This document shows, one piece after another, positions 7,487 to 13,246 of a stretch of DNA of 24,215 bases. The first letter of the stretch is position 1; every line of letters starts with the position of its first letter. The notes below the pieces were generated by a model. That model did no database searches and was not told where the DNA came from. It was given only the letters and a program-made list of their open reading frames with translations. The translations under genes were made by a program, and so were the position numbers. The stretch is from an uncultured Bacilli bacterium (GTDB taxonomy: Bacteria > Bacillota_I > Bacilli_A > RF39 > UBA660): the NCBI GenBank assembly GCA_934096315.1, contig CAKOLT010000017.1, forward strand, positions 1-24,215. Reading direction: 5' to 3'.

Positions 7487-8128
7487 ATGGATTTATTTAT
7501 TGTGTTTATTAGAACTGCATTTTTTTATTTCTTTGTGTTTTTTATATATAGGCTTCTTGGAAAGAGGGAAGTTGGGCAACTTGGTATTATTGATTTAATA
7601 GTTTCTATTTTAATAGCAGAGCTAGTAGCAATATCTATTGAAGATGTGGATATATCTATTTTCTATTCAATTATTCCTATTTTAACTTTAACTTTCTTGG
7701 AGATGATTTTAGCAAACCTTTCTTTAAAGAAACCAGTTGTTAGGAAGTTTATTGATGGGAGTCCTTCGGTTATAATTAAAAATGGGAAAGTTAATTATAA
7801 AGAGATGATTAATCAAAAGTATAATCTTGATGATTTGTTATCTCAGATAAGGGAGAAAGGATACCGTAATATTGAAGAGATAGAGTATGCTATTTTGGAG
7901 AATAATGGATGTCTTTCTATATTTGAGTATGCTGGTAAAAAGAGTCCCTTTCCTATGCCTATTATATTAGATGGTAAAGTGCAGGTTGATGCTTTAAAGC
8001 ATTTGAATAAGAATACTTCTTGGGTTAATGTAATTCTTAAAAGAAGAAATATTGAGCTTAAGGATGTGTTTTATGCCTTCTATAAGGATAGGAATGTGTT
8101 TATTATAAAAAATAGTGATTTGTTATAA
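7487..8128 (+). CDS. DUF421 (YetF/YdfR-like) membrane protein
   Basis: I placed the start at ATG 7487 because a GGGTGA SD lies 5 nt before it; a longer in-frame ATG at 7436 has no SD. The product is 213 aa. Three N-terminal hydrophobic segments (residues 2-22, 35-50, 56-77) include the family motif RLLGKREVGQLGIIDLIVSI. A cytosolic alpha/beta domain follows with GSPSVIIKNGKV, LLSQIREKG and PFPMPIILDGKV, all characteristic. Bacillus members are linked to spore or membrane physiology, but the biochemical role is unknown. No clear terminator is visible before cotE. Confidence 0.88.
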   Translation: MDLFIVFIRTAFFYFFVFFIYRLLGKREVGQLGIIDLIVSILIAELVAISIEDVDISIFYSIIPILTLTFLEMILANLSLKKPVVRKFIDGSPSVIIKNGKVNYKEMINQKYNLDDLLSQIREKGYRNIEEIEYAILENNGCLSIFEYAGKKSPFPMPIILDGKVQVDALKHLNKNTSWVNVILKRRNIELKDVFYAFYKDRNVFIIKNSDLL

Positions 8129-8137
8129 GATATTGGT

Positions 8138-8165
8138 ACTTTTTTTCTATTTCTATCATACATTA
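8138..8165 (+). promoter_or_regulatory. Sigma-K-like promoter of cotE
   Basis: AC (8138-8139), 17 bp, then CATACATTA (8157-8165) matches the known mother-cell sigma-K pattern AC-N16/17-CATAnnnTA. The same -10 also fits sigma-E (CATACANT), but no ATATT-type -35 stands at the right distance. The cotE start follows 18 nt later. Confidence 0.55.
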
Positions 8166-8183
8166 AAGTAGGGGTGATACTTA

Positions 8184-8723
8184 ATGGCATATAAGGAAAT
8201 AGTAACAAAGGCTGTTATAGGTAAAGGTAAAAAGTATTATAAGAATACTTATGAAGTTAGTGTAGATAATAATGTTGATAATGTTTTAGGATGCTGGATT
8301 ATTAATCATAGTTTTAAAGGGTTTGAAGAATCAGGTCATATTGTGATTGAAGGATCCTTTGATGCTAATGTGTGGTATTCTTATGATAATGATTCTAAGA
8401 CTACGGTTATCACCAAAACTATTAATTATAAAGAAGTAGTATTGGTTAACCAAAAAGAGTCTACGGATAGTAAAAATAAGGATATAATAGTTAGGAGTTT
8501 GAAACAACCTACTTGTAGTAATGCTACTTTAAATGGTAAGAAGATTAAACTTGAAATTGAGAAAGAACTTGGAGTTGAGATAGTAGGAGATGCAAAGGTT
8601 AAAATAGCTATTGAAGAGGATGAGGAACCATGGGATATTATAATAGATGAAAAGGATGAAGAAGATATTAATAAGGAAATTGATAATATAAAAGAAGATT
8701 ATATTGATAAGGAAAAAAAATAA
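8184..8723 (+). CDS. cotE: Spore coat morphogenetic protein CotE
   Basis: CotE directs assembly of the outer spore coat in the mother cell. The 179-aa length equals the Bacillus protein (about 181). Landmarks agree along the length: an N-terminal YKEIVTKAVIGKGKKY, LGCWIINHSF around residues 35-44, IEGSFDANVWYSYDNDSKT, VRSLKQPTC, then GVEIVGDAKVKI. The acidic tail is rich in Asp and Glu, as in Bacillus. An SD GGGGTGA precedes ATG 8184 by 6 nt. The gene is monocistronic, with a sigma-K-like promoter and a 12-bp terminator that overlaps its last codons. Its presence is direct evidence of a sporulation heritage. Confidence 0.92.
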   Translation: MAYKEIVTKAVIGKGKKYYKNTYEVSVDNNVDNVLGCWIINHSFKGFEESGHIVIEGSFDANVWYSYDNDSKTTVITKTINYKEVVLVNQKESTDSKNKDIIVRSLKQPTCSNATLNGKKIKLEIEKELGVEIVGDAKVKIAIEEDEEPWDIIIDEKDEEDINKEIDNIKEDYIDKEKK

Positions 8724-8737
8724 TCTTCTTTTTTTTT
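8691..8737 (+). terminator. Terminator of cotE
   Basis: AAAGAAGATTAT (8691-8702) pairs perfectly over 12 bp with ATAATCTTCTTT (8720-8731), followed by T's. The left arm is inside the cotE reading frame. Confidence 0.88.
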
Positions 8738-8748
8738 GAAAAAAAGTA

Positions 8749-8777
8749 TTGCTTTTTTTTTTCTTTTTTGGTATCAT
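8749..8777 (+). promoter_or_regulatory. Candidate sigma-A promoter of the TasA-like gene
   Basis: TTGCTT (8749-8754), 17 bp, TATCAT (8772-8777). The spacer is mostly T. It is acceptable but not strong. Confidence 0.45.
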
Positions 8778-8804
8778 TTTATTGTAAGAATAGGAGGACA
8801 TGAA

Positions 8805-9542
8805 ATGAAGGGTAATACTAAAAGTGAAAATAGAGAGAATAGTCAAGGAATATTTTTTGGAGTTATAGGTGTAGCTACACTTATAGTGGCAATGATTGGG
8901 GCTACTATGGCGTACTTTACAGCATCACAATCTGGAAAGGAGAATGCTGTAACTGCTAAAGCTAGTCAGGTTATTATTAATTATACTGATGGTGATACTA
9001 TGACTGGTGCAGAGGAATTAATTCCAGCATCTGCTAATGTTGCTACAGCGGGATATATGTTTGGTTATGGTGATGATGATTCAAAAAGTCAGTGTATAGA
9101 TGATAAGGGTAAGGGTGTTTGTAGTATTTATCATTTTGAAGTAGAAAATAAGGGAGATCAAAGTATAGATATTACGGGAAAGATTACCGTATCAGAAAAT
9201 GGGTTTGAGAATTTAAGATATATGGTATATGATGTAAGTGATTATGTTGGAGCAAAACCATTTACTCCTGCATCAGTATTTACTGGTAGTTTGTCTTTAC
9301 CAGCTCCTAGTGATGATGTTGCTAATCCAGTATCTTCAGTATTTGGGTATGATTCAACTGAATATAAGCCAGTTACTATTGGTTCTAATCAAACAAAAAA
9401 ATATGATTTAGTAGTATTTTTAAATAATCTTGATGTTGATCAGACTCCGAAAGAATCTGGAAAAACATTTAAAGCAACCGTTTCTGTTAACCTTGTTGGA
9501 GCTCAAGATAAGATTCAAGGTACTATCGAAGGCGTTGAGTAA
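8805..9542 (+). CDS. TasA/camelysin-like secreted protein
   Basis: The start is ATG 8805, behind a full AGGAGG; the open frame upstream is T-rich non-coding. The product is 245 aa. A signal-anchor covers residues 16-38 (GVIGVATLIVAMIGATMAYF), close to the GTFAYFSD signal type of TasA/CalY proteins that SipW cleaves, probably near A36. The mature part is beta-rich: SIYHFEVENKGDQSIDITGK, a Cys pair (C97, C106) and a closing FKATVSVNLVGAQ. In Bacillus, TasA forms matrix fibres and is also found with spores. No sipW or tapA lies alongside. Placement next to cotE may be coincidental. Family assignment is by signal peptide and fold layout, so moderately sure. Confidence 0.65.
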   Translation: MKGNTKSENRENSQGIFFGVIGVATLIVAMIGATMAYFTASQSGKENAVTAKASQVIINYTDGDTMTGAEELIPASANVATAGYMFGYGDDDSKSQCIDDKGKGVCSIYHFEVENKGDQSIDITGKITVSENGFENLRYMVYDVSDYVGAKPFTPASVFTGSLSLPAPSDDVANPVSSVFGYDSTEYKPVTIGSNQTKKYDLVVFLNNLDVDQTPKESGKTFKATVSVNLVGAQDKIQGTIEGVE

Positions 9543-9548
9543 AAAAAT

Positions 9549-9572
9549 AAGCAATTTATATTGCTTTTTTTT
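9549..9572 (+). terminator. Terminator of the TasA-like gene
   Basis: AAGCAAT (9549-9555) and ATTGCTT (9560-9566) form a stem with loop TTAT and a T-tract. The right arm also supplies a TTGCTT -35 for the next promoter (9561-9589). Confidence 0.8.
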
Positions 9573-9608
9573 ATATTATAGTATATAATTTTAACAGAGG
9601 TGTTAAAA
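9561..9608 (+). promoter_or_regulatory. Promoter and dyad before the AAA-ATPase-like gene
   Basis: TTGCTT (9561-9566), 17 bp, TATAAT (9584-9589). An 8-bp inverted repeat, TTTTAACA / TGTTAAAA (9589-9596 / 9601-9608), covers the predicted transcription start and has GAGG, the SD, in its 4-nt centre. This could be an operator or, if transcription starts further up, an SD-presenting hairpin. Confidence 0.5.
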
Positions 9609-9609
9609 A

Positions 9610-10797
9610 ATGAGACAATGTCAATTTGAGATAACTGATTTTAAGGAATTAATAAATTCAGAGAACTATTATGTTGATAAAACTCTTTTAATTGGGGAGT
9701 TACTTGATAATGATGGTAATAAAATAATATTTACAAGACCAAGTGGTTATGGTAAGACTATAAATTCTTCTATGCTTTATTACTTTTTTAGTAATAGGGA
9801 GGAGTCTAGAGAATTATTTAGTAATTTGGAAGTGGGTGTGGCTTTAGATGGTAAATATTTAAAGTATTTAAATAAGTATCCCTTTATATATATGTCTTTT
9901 AAAGATTGTGCTAATTTTAATTCATATGAAGAGTTTCTTGAGAGAATTAGTGTTAAGATAAGTAATTTATTTAAAAAGCATTGCTATTTACTTAAAGAGT
10001 TTAAACTTATGGATGATGAGTTAGAGAAGTTTAATGAAGTTTTAAATGGTAAATGTAATAATTTAGATAACTATTTTATGTTTTTAGTTACTTTACTTAA
10101 TAAGTATTACAAACAAAATGTTTTTGTAGTTCTTGAAGACTATGATAGAGTCATTATTCAGAGTCTTGTTTATAAGTGTTTTTCTAAAGTAATGAGGGAT
10201 ATTAATACGTTATTTAATTCTTTAGTTAAGTGTTCTTTCTTAAAGTATTTTATTGTAACTGCAGTAGTTAGATGTGGTGATTTAGAATGTATTAATAATT
10301 TTAAAAAAATGCATCGTTTTGATATTAATAAAATAGCATATAGTAAATATTTTGGATATAGTTATGCAGAATTAGAAAAACTGCTAAAGTATTATGGTAA
10401 AAATAGTTCTATTATTTCTGTTAATAAGTGGTGTGGTAATTATTTAATCGGGGAGTTATTAACTTGTAATCCGAGATACTTTCTACATCATATTTATAAA
10501 AAAGATGAGATAACTAAAGATGATGATTCTTTCTTTAAAAAAATAATATATTTATTTCAAACAAGTGGGGTAGATACTTCAATTTCTTTGAAAGATGAAA
10601 TTATTATTAAAAATGATTTTTATGGAGATTTTGTTTTACCTGACGTTTTTAGTAATTCTGATTATTTTATGTATTTTTTACTTACTCTGGGAGTTCTTAC
10701 TAAAAAAGATTATACACCCTTAAAAAAGAGTGTCAGGGTAACTTTATCTAATTCTAGTTTAAGGGTTTATCTTTCTTTAAATCATATTTTCTTATAG
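9610..10797 (+). CDS. AAA-ATPase-like protein (PF09820 type), lacking the usual C-terminal nuclease
   Basis: The N-terminus carries the family pattern FKELINSENYYVDKTLLI and a P-loop TRPSGYGKT (residues 42-50; typical members read TRPRRFGKT). NKYPFIYMSFKD follows, and a Walker-B-like VFVVLEDYD ends at residue 179. C-terminal helices resemble the family lid region. Typical proteins are about 500-580 aa and end in a PD-(D/E)XK nuclease domain; this one stops at 395 with no such domain. Ordinary codon use and a good SD suggest it is expressed and not freshly broken. These ATPases are common as multicopy accessory genes of unknown role in gut bacteria. Here it precedes the spoIVF operon, where Bacillus has minCD. 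The sigma-E promoter of spoIVFA overlaps its last codons. Confidence 0.75.
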   Translation: MRQCQFEITDFKELINSENYYVDKTLLIGELLDNDGNKIIFTRPSGYGKTINSSMLYYFFSNREESRELFSNLEVGVALDGKYLKYLNKYPFIYMSFKDCANFNSYEEFLERISVKISNLFKKHCYLLKEFKLMDDELEKFNEVLNGKCNNLDNYFMFLVTLLNKYYKQNVFVVLEDYDRVIIQSLVYKCFSKVMRDINTLFNSLVKCSFLKYFIVTAVVRCGDLECINNFKKMHRFDINKIAYSKYFGYSYAELEKLLKYYGKNSSIISVNKWCGNYLIGELLTCNPRYFLHHIYKKDEITKDDDSFFKKIIYLFQTSGVDTSISLKDEIIIKNDFYGDFVLPDVFSNSDYFMYFLLTLGVLTKKDYTPLKKSVRVTLSNSSLRVYLSLNHIFL

Positions 10798-10810
10798 TCC
10801 TGCATACATT
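10782..10810 (+). promoter_or_regulatory. Sigma-E-type promoter of spoIVFA-spoIVFB
   Basis: TCATATT (10782-10788), 14 bp, CATACATT (10803-10810). This is a very close match to the established mother-cell sigma-E consensus (kCATATT-N14-CATACAmT). In Bacillus subtilis the spoIVF operon is sigma-E dependent. The site straddles the stop codon of the preceding gene. Confidence 0.75.
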
Positions 10811-10825
10811 TTACTGGTGAAGATA

Positions 10826-11422
10826 ATGAATAAGAAAGAGTTAGAGAAGTATATAAGTAAAATAAATGGTAATAAATCTAAAAAATTTAGTATTAAAAAA
10901 TTATTTTCTAAGTTAATGGTTTGTATAGTACTTTTTTTGTTAGTATCTATATTATATAAATCAAATACATCTTTTAATAACTTTGTAAATAAACATTTTT
11001 ACAATAATACTTTTAATTTTACTAAAGTAAAGAGTTTATATAATAAATATCTTGGGGGAATATTTCCTTTAGATAAGGTAACTAATAATGCAGAAGTTGT
11101 TTTTAATGAAAAACTTAAATATTTTTCTTTTTCAAAATATAAAGATGGGGTAAAACTTGATGTTGATGATAATTATTTAGTCCCTAATGTCTCTAGTGGG
11201 TTAGTTGTTTTTATCGGAGAGAAAGAGGGATATGGTAATGTTATTATTGTTAAGACAGAAGATGATATTGATATATGGTATGGTAATATAAATAATTCTG
11301 TAGTTAAACTTTATGATTATGTTGAGAAGGGTTCTTTTCTCGGAGAAGCTAAGGGTAATTATTTGTATTTAGTTTATTGTCAGGATGGAAAATTTTTAGA
11401 TTATGAAAAAATGCTTAATTAG
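10826..11422 (+). CDS. spoIVFA: Stage IV sporulation protein FA (SpoIVFA-like)
   Basis: I chose ATG 10826 because a GGTGA SD lies 5 nt upstream; an in-frame GTG at 10817 overlaps that SD. The product is 198 aa: a basic N-terminal cytosolic part, one membrane segment (LMVCIVLFLLVSILY, about residues 30-46) and a C-terminal LytM/M23-like domain. That domain shows VPNVSSGLVVFIGEKEGYGN, VIIVKTEDDIDIWYGNI and VEKGSFLGEAKG, but I see no zinc-binding H-x-H, so it is a degenerate, non-catalytic fold as in known SpoIVFA. SpoIVFA holds and inhibits the SpoIVFB protease in the forespore outer membrane. The call rests on this layout, the overlap with spoIVFB and the sigma-E promoter. Confidence 0.8.
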   Translation: MNKKELEKYISKINGNKSKKFSIKKLFSKLMVCIVLFLLVSILYKSNTSFNNFVNKHFYNNTFNFTKVKSLYNKYLGGIFPLDKVTNNAEVVFNEKLKYFSFSKYKDGVKLDVDDNYLVPNVSSGLVVFIGEKEGYGNVIIVKTEDDIDIWYGNINNSVVKLYDYVEKGSFLGEAKGNYLYLVYCQDGKFLDYEKMLN

Positions 11423-12167
11423 ATTTCATCCCTCTTTTTTATTTGTAGCTTTAGGTTTTATATTAACGGGATATTTTCTTAATTTAATTATATTTACAAG
11501 TATTATTATTGTCCATGAACTAGGTCACTATCTTATATGTAAATTAAAGAAATTTAAAGTTATAGAAATAGTAATTTATCCTTATGGGGGAATTACTAAG
11601 TTAGAAGAGTTTATTAATAGAGATATTGATGATGAGTTATTACTTGCTACTTTTGGGGTTATCTTTCAGTCTTTATACTTTTTAATTATATATATTTTAT
11701 TTACCCATGGATTAATTAGGGGTTATGCTTTTAATATATTTTCTGATTACCACTATAGTATTCTTTTTTTTAATTTACTGCCTATATATCCTTTGGATGG
11801 GTTTAAAATTCTTAATTTATTTTTAGCTAAAAAGATTAGTTATAAGAAGTCTAATGATATTACTTTGTATTTTTCTATATTACTTTTAGGATATTTATTT
11901 ATTCAGAATTATTATACGTTTAATTATGCATATATAATTGTTTTAAGTACGCTTATTTCTAATATTATTAGTTTTTATAAAAGTAGAAAGTATTTATTTA
12001 ATAGATTTTTACTAGAAAGATATCTTTATAATATATATTTTAATAATGTTAAAGTTATTGCAAATATGGATAAAATGCATAAAAATTCTATACATATTAT
12101 TAAAGATGGAGATAAATTTTTACCAGAAAAACTTTTTTTAAAGAAAATATTTGACAAACGTTATTAA
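11403..12167 (+). CDS. spoIVFB: Stage IV sporulation protein FB, site-2 intramembrane protease
   Basis: SpoIVFB is the membrane zinc protease (M50) that cleaves pro-sigma-K. The catalytic HELGH is at residues 38-42 inside a hydrophobic helix. The third ligand is in NLLPIYPLDG (D132), the classic NPDG-like element. YPYGGITKLEE and RFLLERYLYN match the Bacillus protein closely. Length is 254 aa, a little shorter than Bacillus (288), with a reduced C-terminal CBS-like part. The frame overlaps spoIVFA by 20 nt, suggesting coupling; the SD is weak. Its right neighbours rplU-prp-rpmA are the same as in Bacillus. The stop lies within the rplU promoter. Confidence 0.92.
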   Translation: MKKCLIRFHPSFLFVALGFILTGYFLNLIIFTSIIIVHELGHYLICKLKKFKVIEIVIYPYGGITKLEEFINRDIDDELLLATFGVIFQSLYFLIIYILFTHGLIRGYAFNIFSDYHYSILFFNLLPIYPLDGFKILNLFLAKKISYKKSNDITLYFSILLLGYLFIQNYYTFNYAYIIVLSTLISNIISFYKSRKYLFNRFLLERYLYNIYFNNVKVIANMDKMHKNSIHIIKDGDKFLPEKLFLKKIFDKRY

Positions 12168-12179
12168 TTATGGTAGAAT
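12151..12179 (+). promoter_or_regulatory. Sigma-A promoter of the rplU operon
   Basis: TTGACA (12151-12156), 17 bp, TAGAAT (12174-12179). The -35 and part of the spacer are inside the end of spoIVFB. Confidence 0.88.
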
Positions 12180-12187
12180 TTTATATG

Positions 12188-12280
12188 TTTGTAAGACCTC
12201 TTGTTGTTCTACAACCGCACTAGAAAGGTTAAAAACTTAGGTACCTTGAGGGCGAGTCTTATAATAAATGTAAGGAGGTA
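12188..12280 (+). ncRNA. Ribosomal protein L21 leader (autoregulatory RNA)
   Basis: The 5' leader of rplU has a closing helix TAAGAC (12192-12197) with GTCTTA (12256-12261). It also has an inner hairpin GTTG-TTCTA-CAAC and the conserved unpaired segments CCGCACTAGAAAGG and GAGGGCGAG, which I recognise from the Firmicutes L21 leader family. This RNA probably binds L21 and feeds back on the operon. The SD AAGGAGG follows. Confidence 0.8.
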
Positions 12281-12284
12281 AGAA

Positions 12285-12584
12285 ATGAAAGCAATATTTG
12301 AAACTGGTGGAAAACAATACTACGTAAGTGAAGGAGATACTATTTATGTTGAAAAGTTAGATCTTGAAGAAGGCAAAGAAGTTATTTTTGATAAAGTTCT
12401 TATGTCTAATGGTGTAGTAGGTAATCCATATGTTAAGGGTGCTAAAGTAGTAGGTACTTGTGTTAAACAAGGTAAGAATAAGAAAATTACTATCTTTAGA
12501 TATAAACAAAAACAAAGAAGTACCAGAAAAAAACAAGGGCACCGTCAACCTTATACAAAAGTTGTAATTAATTCTATTAAGTAG
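12285..12584 (+). CDS. rplU: 50S ribosomal protein L21
   Basis: A full-length L21 of 99 aa. It begins MKAIFETGGKQYYVSEGDTI and contains EGKEVIFDKVLM and GNPYVKGAKVVGTC. The basic C-terminal signature YKQKQRSTRKKQGHRQPYTK binds 23S rRNA. It has a strong SD and is first in the operon with prp and rpmA. Confidence 0.98.
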   Translation: MKAIFETGGKQYYVSEGDTIYVEKLDLEEGKEVIFDKVLMSNGVVGNPYVKGAKVVGTCVKQGKNKKITIFRYKQKQRSTRKKQGHRQPYTKVVINSIK

Positions 12585-12591
12585 GTAGACA

Positions 12592-12891
12592 ATGATTAAG
12601 GTTATAGTTAATAATAATAAAAAAAATATTACTATTAAGGGACACGCTAATTATAGTGATTTTGGAACTGATATAGTATGTGCCTCTGTAAGTAGTACAG
12701 TACTTTGTACAATAAATGCTATTTATTCTATTTCTGGTAATACTATTAATGTAGATTATGGTAGTGGGTATTTAGTTATTGATATTGTCAAAGAAGATGA
12801 GGTAGTTATTAAACTTATTGAAAATATGATAAGATGTCTTAAAGATTTGGAAAGACAGTATAAAAATAATATTATGATTAAGGAGGAATAA
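12592..12891 (+). CDS. prp: Ribosomal-processing cysteine protease Prp
   Basis: The protease removes the N-terminal extension of L27 in Bacillota. The 99-aa length fits. The conserved GHANYSDFGTDIVCASVS contains H18 and C30, spaced as the catalytic pair of the Staphylococcus enzyme. It lies between rplU and rpmA, as in Bacillus (ysxB), only 7 nt after rplU and 1 nt before rpmA; the rpmA SD is formed by its last codons. Its substrate, an extended L27, is encoded next door. Confidence 0.95.
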   Translation: MIKVIVNNNKKNITIKGHANYSDFGTDIVCASVSSTVLCTINAIYSISGNTINVDYGSGYLVIDIVKEDEVVIKLIENMIRCLKDLERQYKNNIMIKEE

Positions 12892-12892
12892 T

Positions 12893-13183
12893 ATGGTTAA
12901 ATTTTTAGAATTTAATATCCAGTTATTTGCTCATAAAAAGGGACAATCTTCTACTAGTAATGGAAGAGATTCAGCTGGTCGTAGACTTGGAGCAAAAGCA
13001 GGAGATGGTGAATATATAACTAGTGGTAGTATTATATATCGTCAAAGAGGAACTAAAATACATCCTGGAGAAAACGTTGGAAGAGGAACAGATGATACTT
13101 TATATGCTACAATGAGTGGATATGTTAAATATGAACGTTTTGGTAAAGATAGAAAAAAAGTTAGTGTATATGCTAATAAATAA
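12893..13183 (+). CDS. rpmA: 50S ribosomal protein L27 with cleavable N-terminal extension
   Basis: Residues 1-12 (MVKFLEFNIQLF) precede the mature AHKKGQSS start. The NIQLF-A junction fits the Prp cleavage site L-Q-x-F-A in general shape, with Ile-Gln-Leu-Phe here. The extension is a few residues longer than the usual 8-9. The body is standard: NGRDSAGRRLGAKAGDGEYI, SIIYRQRGTKIHPGENVGRG, ending KKVSVYANK. Cleavage exposes the tail that reaches the peptidyl-transferase centre. Confidence 0.97.
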   Translation: MVKFLEFNIQLFAHKKGQSSTSNGRDSAGRRLGAKAGDGEYITSGSIIYRQRGTKIHPGENVGRGTDDTLYATMSGYVKYERFGKDRKKVSVYANK

Positions 13184-13195
13184 TCTATCTTTTTC

Positions 13196-13224
13196 TTTAC
13201 TTTTATCACTATATAGTGTATACT
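13196..13224 (+). promoter_or_regulatory. Promoter with a palindrome filling the spacer
   Basis: TTTACT (13196-13201), 17 bp, TATACT (13219-13224). The perfect 12-bp palindrome CACTATATAGTG occupies 13207-13218, directly against the -10 element, and could be a repressor site for the SGNH fusion gene. Confidence 0.55.
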
Positions 13225-13246
13225 TAATATAAGTTTAGGAGGAATT

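Noticed and set aside
8529..8846. 105-codon minus-strand frame rich in Phe and Ile
   Set aside because: It runs through the cotE terminator and the A/T tracts, opposite cotE and the TasA-like start.
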